Part shown: positions 33,366-45,400 of the stretch, piece after piece
Layout: every line of letters begins with the position of its first letter
Position numbering within the stretch: position 1 is the stretch's first letter
Assembly (NCBI RefSeq): GCF_963082655.1
Contig: NC_081556.1
Location: forward strand, 156,676,578-156,740,577
Direction of reading: 5' to 3'
DNA from: Stomoxys calcitrans
Lineage: Eukaryota; Arthropoda; Insecta; Diptera; Muscidae
DNA length: 64,000 nt
The notes under the pieces: model-generated
Databases searched by the model: none
What the model was told of the DNA's origin: nothing
Seen by the model: the letters and a program-made list of their open reading frames with translations, nothing else
Program-made: the position numbers and the translations under genes

Positions 33366-33900
33366 TTTTTATACCCACCACCGAAGGATGGGGGTATATT
33401 CATTGTGTCATTCCGTTTGCAACACATCGAAATATCCATTTCCGATCCTATAAAGAATATATATTCTTGATCAGCGTAAAAATCTAAGACGATCTGGCCA
33501 TGTCCGTCCGTCTGTCTGTTGAAATCACGCTACAGTCTTTACAAATAGAGATAATGAGCCGAAACTTTTCACAGATTAGTTCTTTGTCCATAAGCAGGTA
33601 AAGTTCGAAGATGGGCTATATCGGACTATATATTCATATAGCCCCCATATAGACCGATCCGCCGATTTAGGGTCTTAGGCCCATAAAAGCCACATTTATT
33701 ATCCGATTTTGTTGAAATTTGGGACAGTTAGTTGTGCAAGGCCCCTCAATTTGGCGCAGAACGGTCCAGATTTGGAATAGCTGCCATAAAGACCGATCCT
33801 CCGATTTAGGGTCTTAGGCCCATAAAAGCCAAATTTACTATCCTTTATTATATTTTGCTGAAATTAGGAACAGTGAGTATGGGCCAAATTGATCTGGGAT
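33366..33900 (-). repeat. fam-A repeat, right-end fragment
   Basis: Minus-strand copy starting at its right terminus (TTTTTATACCCACCACCGAA, CCGTTTGCAACACATCGAAA, TATATTCTTGATCAGCG, CCGTCCGTCTGTCTG), then two to three units. The left end is missing. Confidence 0.8.
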
Positions 33901-33915
33901 GTCGACTGGCCTAAA

Positions 33916-33962
33916 GCCGTCCGTCCTCCCTTCCGTCCTTCCGTCCGTCCTCCCGTCCGTCT
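33916..33962. repeat. TCCG/CCGT-rich microsatellite
   Basis: CCGTCCGTCCTCCC-type repeats joining a fam-A fragment to fam-B units. The same motif is the conserved CCGTCCGTCTGTC segment of the repeat families, expanded. Confidence 0.8.
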
Positions 33963-34325
33963 TGGGGATTGCGAATAGGCCTTATCGGTTCAGATTTGGA
34001 TATAGTTCCCATATAAACCGATCTCCCAATTTCACTTCTTGAGCCCTTACCAGCTGCAATTTTTATCCGATTTGGCTAAAATTTTGCACATAGTGTTCTG
34101 TTATGACTTCCAACAACTGTGCCAAGTACGGTTCAAATCGGTGAAGAACATGATATAGCTCCAATTTAAACCAATCTCCCGATTTGACTTCTTGTGCCCT
34201 TACCAGCTGCAATTTTTATCCGATTTGGCTGAAATTTTGCAAAAAGTGTTCTGTTATGACTCTCAAGAACTGCGTTCAGTACGGTCCATTTCGGTCTATA
34301 ACTAGATATAGCTCCCATATTTTAG
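33963..34325 (-). repeat. fam-B units without termini
   Basis: Two units on the minus strand: TTTGGATATAGTTCCCATAT, CCGATCTCCCAATTTCACTT, and GTTCTGTTATGACTTCCAAC. It is bounded by the microsatellite and by Helentron sequence. Confidence 0.7.
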
Positions 34326-34679
34326 CAGAATCCATGGTGGCGCACAATTGTGGACAAAAATCTGGGGTCAGCAACTTGGGGGAACGCCCCACCACAAAAT
34401 CCATCGAAAAGCACATGTTAACCGAATGCGAGTATCAAATGAAATGTATATGGAAGTAGAGTATGAATCTAAAATAAAAATTCGGCCTGAAGCGCCCCAT
34501 CTTTCAAAAGAATTGACATGTAGGCTTATAGGGACAATATGGAACGAAAAGTCTTTAACAGTAAAGTAGAGTCTGATGTTATACAAATCACTCAATCGAA
34601 TCATTCCCCCAATAAACACTCCGACAGTACATTTAGGCCAATCGGGATGCTAGGGAAATCAAATAAATGGTATTTGAGA

Positions 34680-34981
34680 GGCCACCGTAGCGCAGAGGTT
34701 AGCATGTCCGCCTATGACGCTGAACGCCTGAGTTCGAATCCTGGCGAGACTATCAGAAAAAATTTTCAGCGGTGGTTTTCCCCTCCTAATGCTGGCAACA
34801 TTTGTGAGGTGCTATGCCAAGTAAAACTTCTCTCCAAAGAGGTGTCGCACTGCGGCACGGCGTTCGGACTCGGCTATAAAAAGGAGGCCCCTTATCATTG
34901 AGCTTAAACTTGAATCGGACTGCACTCATTGATATGTGAGAAATTTGCCCCAGTTGCTTAGTGGATGTTCATGAGCAAAAT
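34680..34981 (+). mobile_element. tRNA-derived SINE, copy with intact A and B boxes
   Basis: The head GGCCACCGTAGCGCAGAGGT, TTAGCATG (A-box region), CGCCTATGACGCTGAACGCC and GAGTTCGAATCCTGG (B box) is tRNA-like and should serve as an internal Pol III promoter. The body includes TTTTCAGCGGTGGTTTTCCC and CTCGGCTATAAAAAGGAGGC; the tail runs TGTGAGAAATTTGCC and GTTCATGAGCAAA. The loop where an anticodon would sit reads CTATGAC. The tRNA of origin is not clear. Confidence 0.8.
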
Positions 34982-35223
34982 TGGACCATAGAATGGGAGA
35001 TATACTTATTTCGACATTCCGTTTGTAACACTTAGCAATATTGATCTGAGACCCAACAAAGCATTCTAGTCTAATGTCTGATTTAGTGGTGTTTTCGGGG
35101 GAGAGGTGGTCCCCCAGATACTTGGCGTTTGTGGGATATTTCCCAAAATACCCCAAAAACATCAAAATTTGGGGTCAACTTTCAGGGAGACCTTTTTTGG
35201 CTGAGAGCTACACAGCCGCAAAA

Positions 35224-35521
35224 GGCCACCGTAGCGCTGTGATAAGCATGTCCGCCTATGACACTGAACGCCTGAGCTTGATTCCTGGGAAGACCATCAG
35301 GAAATTTTTCAGAGCTAGTTATCCCCTCCTAATGCTGGCGACATTTGTGAGGTACTTTGTCATGTAAAAATTTCTCCCCAAAAGAGGTGTCGCTCAGCGT
35401 CACGCTGTTCGGACTCGGCTATAAACAGGAGATCTCTTATTGAATCGGACAGCACTAATTTGTTTGTGAGAAGTATGTCCCAGTTCCTTAATGGAATGTT
35501 CATGGGCAAATTTGCATTTGC
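35224..35521 (+). mobile_element. tRNA-derived SINE
   Basis: Head GGCCACCGTAGCGCTGTGAT and a B box weakened to GAGCTTGATTCCTGG. The body and tail match the copy at 34680; the tail is longer, ending CATGGGCAAATTTGCATTTG. Confidence 0.8.
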
Positions 35522-35578
35522 CAAACAGCCAAAGAACCTCAAGCTGATATTTTTGACGATGGAGACAATATGGGACAA

Positions 35579-37190
35579 AAACAAGTAAGAGCGTGCTAAG
35601 TTCGGCCGGGCCGAATCTTATATACCCTCCACCATGGATCGCATTTCGAGTCGAGTTCTATGCGCGAAATCTCTTTTTAGGCAAACAAAGAATATTCAAT
35701 AAGAACTGTTATGCTAGTGGAGCTATATTAAGTTATAGTCCGATTCGGTCCATAAATGAATGCTGAACATTGTAGAAGCCATTGTGTAATATTTCAGTTC
35801 ATTCGGAAAGAATTGCGCCTTGTAGCGGCTCAATAAGCAAAATCGGGAGATAGGTTTATATGGAAGCTGTATCAAGCTATGGATCAATTCAGACCATATT
35901 AGACACATATGTTGTACAAAATTTCTGTCAAATCGGATGACAATTGCGCCCTCTAGAGGCTCAACAAGTCAAGATCCCAGATCGGTTTATATGGCAGTTA
36001 TATCAGGTTATGTACAGATTTGCGCCATACTTAGCACAGTTAGTCATAACAAAACACCTCATGCAATATTTCAGCCAAATCGGATGAGATTTGCGCGCTC
36101 TATTGGCTCAAGAAATCAAGATTCCAGATCGGTTTATACTGCAGTAATATTAGGTTGTATACCTACTTGTGACATACTTAGCAGAGTTGTTGGAAATCAT
36201 AACAAAACACCTCATGCAAAATTTCAGCCAATCCGATGAGAATTGCGGGCTCAAGAAGTCAAGGTCCCAGATCGGTTAATATGGCAGTTGTATCAGGTTA
36301 TCTACCGATTTGCGTCATACTTAGCACAGTTGTTGGAAGTCATAACAAAACACCTCATGCAAAATTTCAGCCGAATCGGATGAGAATTGCGCCCTCTAGA
36401 GGCTAAAGAATTCAAAATCCAATATTGGTTTATATGGCAGCTATACCAGATTATGAACCGATTTAAATCAAACTTAACGCAGTTGTTGGAAGTGATATTA
36501 AAACACTACGTGCAAAATTTCAGTAAAATCGGACTAAAATTGGGACTTCTACAGGCTCAAGGAGTCAAGACCCAAGATCGGTTTATATGGCAGCTATATC
36601 AAAGTTATGGACCGATTTGAACCATACTTAGCGCAGTTATTGGAAGTGATACCAAAACACCAGGTGCAAAATTTCAGTCAAATCGGTTAAGAATTGCGCC
36701 TTCTAAAAACTCAAGAAGCCAAGACCCCAGATCGGTTTATATGACAGCTATATCAGGTTATTTGCCGATTTAAACCATATTTGACACAGTTATTGGAAAT
36801 CATAACAAAACACATCATGCAAAATTTCAGCCAAATCAAACGAGAATTGCGCCCTCTAGAGGTTCAAGAAGTCAAGACGCAAGATCGGTTTATATGACAG
36901 CTATATGAAAACATAGACCGATTTCGCCCATTTGCAATCCCAACCTACACGACCTACACTAATAAAAAGTATTTGTGCAAAATTTCAAGCGGCTAGTTTT
37001 ACTCCTTCGAATGTTAGAGTGCTTTAGACAGACAGACGGACGGATGGACGGACATGGCTAGATCGACTTAAAATGACATGACGATCAAGAATATATATAC
37101 TTTATGGGGTCTCAGAGGCATATTTCGAGGTGTTACAAACAGAATGACGAAATTAGCATACCCCCCTCCTATGGTGGAGTGTATATTTAA
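35579..37190 (+). repeat. fam-B repeat, both ends present
   Basis: Left end AACAAGTAAGAGCGTGC, AAGTTCGGCCGGGCCGAA and ATATACCCTCCACCATGG. About nine units follow (CAGATCGGTTTATATGGCAG, GTTGTTGGAAGTCATAACAA, TGCGCCCTCTAGAGGCTC). Right end: CAGACGGACGGATGGACGG, ATCAAGAATATATATACTTT, CTCCTATGGTGGAGTGTATA. Confidence 0.85.
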
Positions 37191-37400
37191 AGGTATTTGG
37201 GAGTAGAGTGCTCATATAGTAACAATATTTGGGGAAAAGTGTTTTGGAGGTCGCTTACCCCCAAATGGACACCAATAACGTTATGGGCAATATAGATCTC
37301 ACATGAAAGGTATTTAGAGGGAGAGTGTAAAATTTTGTATTAAAATTCGGTATTCAAGTGTCTTACAGCATATACCTCATAACCCATCCTCAACACACAC
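37191..37400 (+). mobile_element. Helentron-like fragment
   Basis: AAAGGTATTTGGGAGTAGAG, AATATTTGGGGAAAAGTG and CATGAAAGGTATTTAGAG match the Helentron phrases of this window. Neither end is present. Confidence 0.5.
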
Positions 37401-39330
37401 TTTAATCGATAGGAACCCTACATCTTATACTCAACAGAGTTTAAGAAAGCCGTCTTTTTTATTCCACGATAAGTGTTTTAAAGCAGCCTATATTATGTCG
37501 AATTAAAATCAGTGATTGTGTTCATTTATTATATCTCCTAATTTACTATATTGGCAATGTGTCTCTGTGGTGAATCCATCTGTTAAGTCTCGACTGTCTT
37601 TATGGACTGTCTAATGCCTCAGCATGCTATGGTAAACAAAACTGAATTCATTCCAGGCCATATTAAAAAATTGTTTTTAAGGATTATTTGGTCATTTGAA
37701 TTTTATTTTAAGACCTTAAATATATAAAATGTTGCTTTCAAGAGCTGACACATAATTGTATGCTACAAATGGAAAGGAAAAGTGCTTGAGAATGTCCAAA
37801 ATGCAATGACATCATCTAATGACAACAATTTTATTTAATTAATTCTTATTTAAAAGCTTTGCATAAATTTTGAAACGTTTTGGTTGACCTTTCACATTTG
37901 TTATGTTTGTTTTTGTAGACCATTTAATAAAATTAAATAATCCTTATCTGAAAACTAAAATAAACAATGGGGGGATAGGAATACAATCACATTTATTAGT
38001 TTTTCATGTTAAAATTCCCATCATCATCATCGTCATCGTCATCGTCATTCGCATAATCAACGTTTTTTATTCACTCTGCTACCATAAAAACAGTTTGAAA
38101 GAATACATGAAAGCCTCTTTTGAGTCCCCTCCCCCTCTCTCCCATTCCATAGCATACTCCGTTTTAAGAAACACATGTATGCTGCCACATACACCTACAC
38201 CCATCTGCACACACACAGCATACACAAATTGACATTCACACCTACCCTGAACAATGACCAAAGACCTTAGAGAATCTCAAAAAAGGTAGGCAAGGACAGA
38301 TTTCGTTAACTTTTCACAATTTTGAGTTCGTTTAGGGATTTGTATTTGAATGTGATTTCAATGTTTTGCTTCACTGACTGCCCAATCAACTGGCCAAAGA
38401 ACTTTTTGGGGTAAATTTTTGCATCTGAAGTAGGGTCAGTTTTTGTGTGTGGTCCAGGTTTTTGTTTGCAGTTGTTAGTGGTAATTGGCATTTGGCATTT
38501 TTTGTATTGGCCACACACACACACACACAGATGTAACTCTCTAAACATATGTAGGTATTTATGTGGGAATATCTGTGTATGCAGATTTATCCTATTTGTA
38601 ATATTTATCCTTCAGTGTTATAACACCAGTTTACAACAATAATTGGCTGCATTAGGAATCTCTATTGTGGTGTCCAGCCAATTATCTTACCAAGTTTATT
38701 TGCTTAATTAAAAATCTTTCAATTACTAAGGCATCTGTCATGAAGACAAATATTTTCGGTTTTTATCAATTCAATTGTAGGGTGGATCAACATTTAAGAT
38801 GCTCTGATAAGTTAGCGACTTGAGAGCAAATAGATGTGATCAAAACCTCAATGGGAATGCAAATATTCAGACAAAATTCTGACATTTCTTAATGGAAAGT
38901 GATGTCTTCATAACTCGTGTCCAAGATTGTGGACTCTAAAACCATTCTTTTGTATGCTGAGGTTCTAATCATAGGGAATTTGTTCTTCTAGTCCAATTGC
39001 GCAGACCATCGGATGCAAGTGCCTAATAAAAATATCACTACTGGTCTTAGATAGGTGAATGGGCAACCCATCGACACTTGCTACCTTGTAGGCGCTGTAT
39101 TTTCTATATCTTTATCCAGAATTGGATCATCCTCGAACTCCAACAACTGGGAAGAAAGTTCTTGCCATATGCCAAGAAGAGTGGGATAGAATCGAAGAGA
39201 AAATAGTCAAAATTCTGCCGTTTGGAAACGGTATTAACGAGATCATGTGCCAGGTCACCCCGGTATTTCGAAATTTTTTTCGGCATGCCAAATCTTCATA
39301 AGTGGTCTGGTTTCTATGTTTATGCCCTGA
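37401..39330. other. Intergenic stretch, no gene recognised
   Basis: AT-rich DNA with ATCATCATCGTCATCGTC near 38020-38047 and CA repeats (38205-38218, 38512-38530). No coding or transposon signature recognised. Confidence 0.5.
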
Positions 39331-39334
39331 ACCA

Positions 39335-40140
39335 TATGATGGGGGTATACCAATTTCCGTTGTTAAACATCGAAATATTGATCTGAGACCATACAAAGTC
39401 CGTCTGTCGAAAGCTCGCAAACTTTTGAAAGAGTGAAGCTAGGCTCTTGAAATTTTGTACGAATACTTCCTATAAGTAAAGGTCGGCTACGTTTGTAAAT
39501 GGGCTATATTGGTCGATGTTTTGATATAGATGCCATATAAACAGACCTTGGATATTGACTTCTTGAGCCTGTAGAGGGCGCAATTTTTGTCCAAACTTAT
39601 GCACGAAGTTTTTTATTTTGATTTGTAAGAGCTATGTCAAATATGGTCTGAATCGGTTGATAACCTGATATAGTTCCTATAAAAACCGATCAATCGCGCC
39701 CGATTGTTATCTAATATGGCTGAAATTTTGCACATATCGTTTTAGAATGACTTCCAACAGTTGTGCCAAGTATCGTCTAAATCAGTTCATAACCTGATAT
39801 AGCCGCTGTATAAATCACCTGGTTTGACTTATTGAGTCTTAGGCGTCGCAATTCTTTGGTCGTTTTGGTATGACTTCCAACAACTTTGCCTAGTCTAAAT
39901 CGGTTCATAACCTGATATAGCTGCCATATAAACCGATCTCCCAATTTGACTTTCTGAGCCTCTTGAAAGCGCAATTATTAATCGATTTGCCTGAAAATTT
40001 GAAGGTGACATTTTTATATGACTTGTACGGTATGTCAAGTACGTCCATATCGGTCAATAACTTGATATAGCTCATATATATTTAAAAAAGTCAATCAAAG
40101 AACTTGACAAATTCGATCCATGGTGAAGCACTCTAACTTG
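39335..40140 (-). repeat. fam-B repeat, minus strand, diverged
   Basis: Right terminus at 39335 (CCATATGATGGGGGTATACC, inverted sense), four units with GACTTCCAACA and AACCTGATATAGCTGCC, left terminus at about 40105-40130 (TTCGATCCATGGTGAAGCA) with the GGCCGGGCC head lost. Confidence 0.7.
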
Positions 40141-40159
40141 TTTTTTTTTTTTATAGTTC

Positions 40160-40720
40160 TACATCCAAACCGGGCCCGTTCCGCTGCGCCTTCTTTAACT
40201 CTGTAATATCTTCTTAGGGTGGGGACACTTCGCCTTGAATGCGGATATCGAATTCGTGCCATTGTAGCCTTTGGCGCTGAACGCGTTCGAATCCTGGCGA
40301 GAACATTGGACAAAGATGTGTTTATTCCTTCTTAATGTTGGCGACATTTGGGAGGTACAATGCCATGCATGGTCATTTAAAAATGTCCCCAAAGGGGTGT
40401 AGCACTGCGGGAAGTTTAGGGGGTGCTTTAGGACGTACCCCAAAACACTTGGCTCCAAAATTGGATATCAAATTCGTTTTCTACTCCCGAATACCTTTCA
40501 TTTGAGTCCCATATTGTCATGATCGTCAAATAAACCTATTTTTAGGGGTTTTGGGGCAGGGGCGATCCCCCTGGTACTTGGACCCAACATTTATAATGAA
40601 ATTCGTACTCTACTCTTGAATAGCTTTCATTTGAATCCCATATTGTCCCGATCGGTCCACTTTTATTTTTGGGTAGTACTTTTGTGGTAAGGGGGAGGGT
40701 CCGCCCCCCTCCCGATATCA
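40160..40720 (-). mobile_element. Helentron-like element with SINE fragment
   Basis: Its 3' end lies at about 40165-40195 (inverted GGCGCAGCGGAACGGGCCCG; final CTAG not conserved). Then TCTACTCCCGAATACCTTTC, TTTGAGTCCCATATTGTC and GGAGGGTCCGCCCCCCTCCC. A degenerate plus-strand SINE body at 40262-40411 interrupts it. Confidence 0.55.
40262..40411 (+). mobile_element. tRNA-derived SINE fragment, degenerate
   Basis: GGCGCTGAACGCGTTCGAAT, CCTGGCGAGAACATTGG (B box intact), TGTTGGCGACATTTGGGAGG and GGGGTGTAGCACTGCGG. The A box and tail are missing. Confidence 0.65.
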
Positions 40721-40979
40721 AAAAATTATATAGCCAATGTGTCCTTCCAGACCAACCTACACAAGCTCTTCACTAGTTTTCAAGATATAACACTTGAAAT
40801 CGGACCAAATTACCTAAAAATTACGTTTCGTTTTTGAATTGAAAGTCGGTCATCTTTGAACGGTCATATCTCTTTAACTTAAAATCTGGCATTATTGTGG
40901 GTAGCATTTTTGAAATCGTAGGAATGTTTTACATAAGATAGGCTTTTCTGTGTTTTTTTTGGCCATTGTGCATCGCCTT

Positions 40980-41250
40980 GATCTTAGCATATGGTTTTCA
41001 ATTCCTCCTCATGCAGAATCCTTAGTAGACTATTTATGGTGATCACCCATAGCTTCCTACTAAGTGGTGGATTTTGGACTTGCCAAGAAGTAGGTCCCTT
41101 ATTGAGCATAAACTCTAATAGGGCGGCACTCACATTATAAGAGAGGTGTCCTTGTCCCAGAATGGTTTTAATGTAATAAACAGTACTATGGCTATTTATT
41201 CTTGAGAAATATGACCGTGGTCTGTGATCTTCTGTCGGGGTAAGCACTCA
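40980..41250 (-). pseudogene. Probable LINE reverse-transcriptase scrap
   Basis: The minus strand reads SRKLWVITINSLLRILHEEE, close to the SPLLWVTIINYLLRMLTEEG stretch of the LINE at 22.2 kb, just after where GTPQGG would stand (here GPTSWQVQ). Short and frameshifted. Confidence 0.45.
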
Positions 41251-42385
41251 CAAAAAACTGTTGTGGAAGAGTCTACGCCGCAGGTTTTTTTCCTTATACT
41301 TGTACTTACCTTAACCAATAGCCAGTACTGTATACTTACCCTCTTATTTAGCTGTAATAGGATGTGAATCCTAGAAACCCCATTTTGGTAGGCTAGTGTA
41401 AACCAATACTTTTGTTGTTGATGGACAGACGGACATTAAGTCACAAGACAAGATGTTATTTTCTTTTTGTATAGTTTTTCTTCATTTATTTTTGGTTTAT
41501 TTGTATATTTACGTACATTTGTTGGTTTTTTCTCTTTTGGGTTTTTGTTGTTCTAGTTGCTGCGTGTGTGTGTGTGTGTGTGTGTATGTGAATATATGTA
41601 ATTCTTTTGTTACACCACACTAATACACTTAAGGATATGCAAAGTAAAGGACATTCAGAGAAATAGAAATGGTCGAATAGATGAATACACGATGTGGTGG
41701 TGGTGATGGTGATGGTGATGGTGATGGTGGTAATGGGTGGTGATAGTGAGTGAGCGAGAGTGAGAGAGAGAGAGAGTAAACAGAAAAAAAGACCATTGAC
41801 TTGACACACTGATTAAGAAAACTTCCATCAAAGATTATTTGTTTTTCTTTATACAATTTTACATTAAGTTTTTGTCCATGCTTGCCTTCATTTCAAACAC
41901 ACACACGCACACACACACATACATGCCTGCAGACATTCACAAACATTCATACCATTTAAAATACATACACACACACACACGCGCTTACAAACAAATGCAC
42001 ACACAGTTACAGATACACGTAGAGGTAAATATAAATATTTATTTAGAGACAGGACTTTATCATAGTTTGCAGTGTGTGAATGAGTGAATGAGCAAGTGAT
42101 TAAGTGGACGCGGGGGGGGTGGGGGGCATACAGAGAGTAAGAATAAATTTTTAGTTAGTAGTAGTAGTTGTGTATTTAACATTTAAATCTTTGTTTAACT
42201 AGCCTATGTGTCGTTTTTGTATTACCATATCTTAAGAAGTAGTGAGGGGCGGGTTGGTGTGCGTGTGTGTGTGCTTGTTTGCCATTTAAAATCAATAGAC
42301 ATTTAGTGTTGATGCTCAGGTCCTTAATTGGATTTGAAGAAGTTGGCCATAACCTTCTGCGTTGGCCATTTCGGTTATTTTGGGC
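41251..42385. other. 3' flank of the RYK-type gene, simple repeats
   Basis: This includes the likely 3' UTR of the minus-strand gene. It has GTGTGTGTGT at 41562-41586, a GGTGATGGTGATGG run at 41695-41735, GAGAGAGAGAG at 41761-41776, CA repeats at 41898-41922 and 41966-41983, and G-rich sequence at 42108-42127. Minus-strand AATAAA candidates lie near 42038-42043 and 41485-41490; I cannot choose between them. Confidence 0.5.
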
Positions 42386-42497
42386 TTATATGTACATGCT
42401 CAAGTCCTCGTAGAAATCTTGTAAATATGCAATTAATTGTGGAAAGGACGGTCGTTGTTTTGGGTCTACGAGCCAACAGCAGGACATGACGGTAAAG
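42386..42497 (-). CDS. RYK-type gene, terminal coding exon
   Basis: The acceptor TTACAG lies just upstream (42498-42503, minus sense). The exon supplies the last base of a split Phe codon, then FTVMSCCWLVDPKQRP and ending EDLSMYI and TAA (42388-42386). The CCW...DP..RP pattern is the conserved end of tyrosine-kinase-like domains (helix I with its Arg). It is separated from the previous exon by a 6,387-bp intron. Confidence 0.9.
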
Positions 42498-45400
42498 CTG
42501 TAACGAAATAACGCAACAAGACAACACAACAACAAATGCTTGTTAATATAATTTTTGCATTTAATGAAAGGTAATTTGGTAAAATCTTATCGACATAAAT
42601 GGAAATTTTTGCAAAATGTTAATAAATGACTCAAAAGGCTTTTACTTTGAGAATAAATTTAATTTGTATGCTTAAAGGTTGGCTATTTTTGTGTATTACA
42701 GGTTATAAATAAAGGTTATGAAATTTGATTTTCTACTCTGCAGCATCTAAAATTATAATTATGGTATGTTGTTAAGAGTAAAGGGTCTCTCAATAAGCCG
42801 ACCTCATAAAGTAAGGTCTTTAGAAATGCTGGTGGGTGGTGTTGCTATAAGGAAACAACTGATCACCAAAAATGCAGCTGCCGTTTGGTTTATGATATCA
42901 GGTCAATTAACTCAAGTGATAGCTTATCTCACAGTACAGGCAGAGGGCATTATGGGTTTAGTTGGGCCAAGCCTTGTGACCCCAGAAACAATGAACTTTA
43001 TTTATGATTAAAACACTAGAAGCTCGAAATAAACTATGGATGTACATATATCATAAAAATTATTGGTGACATTGTGAATGGTTAGAAAAAATAGCCAAGA
43101 ATAGAGCTGTCTTTACAAACTTATAGCTCGAGAGAGGTATCGCAATGCTGTTTTGATTGGCACAACGTCAACATATTAAACTACTACAAAAAGTTATTTT
43201 TGCCATACAATGCCTTTTTTTTTTGGGGAAAACTGGCTTGTGAGAATTTAGCAATTTTAAATAGCTCAAAAATTAAAAAAAAATATCTGAAATTCCTAGT
43301 GGTGAGATTTCTGAAAATCCTGTTAGTTTCTTTGATGGTTTCTATATTCACTTCTTTTGACTGCAAATGCAAATTTGCTTTCCATTAAGGAACAGGGGTA
43401 TACTTCCTCACATATCAATGAGTGCTGTCCTATTCAAGTTCAAGCTCAACGATAAGGGGCCTCCCTTTTTATAGCCGAGTCCGAACGGCGTGCCGCAGTG
43501 CGACTTCTCTTTGTGGAGAAGTTTTTACATGGCTGCCATACCAAATGGTACAATACCTCACAAGTGTCGCCTGCATTAGGAGAGGATAACCACCGCTGAA
43601 AATTTGTATGATGTTCTCGCCAGGTTTCGAACCCAGGCATTCAGCGTCATAGGCGGACATGCTAACCTTTTCGCTACGGTGGCCTTCTTTTGACCACGTG
43701 TTCGAATTTATGTCAAAGTCATTCAAATCTATCTTTCAATCGCTAAATGGTCACAAGATGTAAAAAAAATATTTTTTTATACCCACCATCATGGATGGGG
43801 GTATGCTAATCTAGTCATTCCGTTTCTCCGTCCGTCCGTCGGTCGAAATGAAGCTTGAAATTTGGCACAAAAACTTCTTATTGATGTCGGTCGCTGGGAT
43901 ATAGACCCCATATAAATCGATCACCCGATTTGACTTTCTAGGTCCCTAGAAGCATCAATTTTCATCCGATTTGGCTGAACTTTGAACAAAGACTTTACTT
44001 CCAGCATCCATGGCAAATATGACCGTAGTCGGTCTATAAACTGATATAGCCCCCATATAAACCTATCGCCGGATTTGACTTCTTCAGCCTCTATAAGCCT
44101 CAATTTTCCTCCGATTTAGCTGAAATATGCATGCCAAGTATGATTCGAATCGGTCTATAAACAGATATAGCCTCATATAAACCAATCCCAGTTTTGACTT
44201 CTTGAGCCCTAAAAGCCTAAGATTTCACTGATTTGGTTGAATTTTTACACAAAAAACTTTCTTATGACTTTAAACACATCAGTGCTAAGTTTTATCCGAA
44301 TTGGTAAATCTGGTGATATAGGCCCCCCTAAGTACCGATATCCGATATGAATTCTGGAGACCATTGAAGCCTTAATCTATTCCCGATTTGATTGCTACAC
44401 ACAGATTCAGATACACATATTCTTTTTTTTTTTCGTCCATAAACGAAGATGGGCTATATCGGACTATATCTTGATATAGCCCCCACAAGACCGATCCGCC
44501 GATTTAGGGTCTTAGGCCCATTAAAGCCACATTTATTATCCGATTTTGCTGAAATTTGGGACAGTGAGTTGTGTTAGACCCTTCGACATTCTTCTTCAAT
44601 TTGGCTCAAATCGGTTCAGATTTGGATATAGCTGCCATATAGACCGATCGGCCGATTTTGGGTCTCAGGCCCATAAAAAGCCATATTTATTATCCGATTC
44701 TGCTGAAATTTGGGACAGTGAGTTGTGTTAGGCTCTTCGAAATCCTTCGTCAATTTGGCCCAGATCGGTCCAGATTTGGATATAGCTGCCATATAGACCG
44801 ATGGGCCGATTTAGGGTCTTAGGCCCATAAATGCCACATTTATTATCCGATTTTGCTGAATTTTGGGACAGTGAGTTAAGTAAAGTCCCTCGACATACTT
44901 CTGCAATGTGGCACAGATCGGTTCAGATTTGGATGTAGCTGCCATATAGACAGATCTCGCGGTTTTAGGTTTAGGGGCCATAAATGGTGCATTTATTGTC
45001 CAAAAATTGAGACAGTGAGTTGTGTTAGGCTCTTCGACGTCCTTCTTCAATTTGGTCCAGATCGGCCCAGATTTGAATATAGCTGCCATATCGACCGATC
45101 TCTCGATTTAAGGTTTTGAGCCCATAAAAGGCGCATTTATTGTCCGATTTCGCCGCGATTTGGAACAGTGCGTTGTGTAAGGGTTTTCAACATATTTCAT
45201 CAACTTGCCCAAATCGTTCCAGATTTGGATATAGCTGCCATGTAGACCGACATCTCGATTTAAGGTTTTGGCCTTACACTGAAATTTTGATACTGTGACT
45301 TATATTTATTAGGCTTTTCGACATCCGCGTCGTCTTTGTTTCAGACCGGTTTAGTTTTAGATATGGTTACTAAAAAGATCAAAATTTTGTTATACGCAAT

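Larger units (their letters stand above)
34326..35576 (+). mobile_element. Helentron-like fragments carrying two SINE insertions
   Basis: GGACAAAAATCTGGGGTCAG, GGGGAACGCCCCACCAC and AAATAAATGGTATTTGAGAG mark Helentron-type sequence, interrupted by SINEs at 34680 and 35224. The part between (34983-35223) has GATTTAGTGGTGTTTTCGGG. No 3' CTAG end is visible. Confidence 0.45.

Noticed and set aside
34680..34755. Functional tRNA gene
   Set aside because: The head has A and B boxes, but acceptor arms do not pair cleanly and the same head recurs in copies with a shared long body; it is a SINE.
42766..43011. 81-residue plus-strand frame as a gene
   Set aside because: It reads protein-like in part, but lies in the last RYK intron antisense to the gene, has no recognised domain and no clear promoter or polyA signal. 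Not enough to call.
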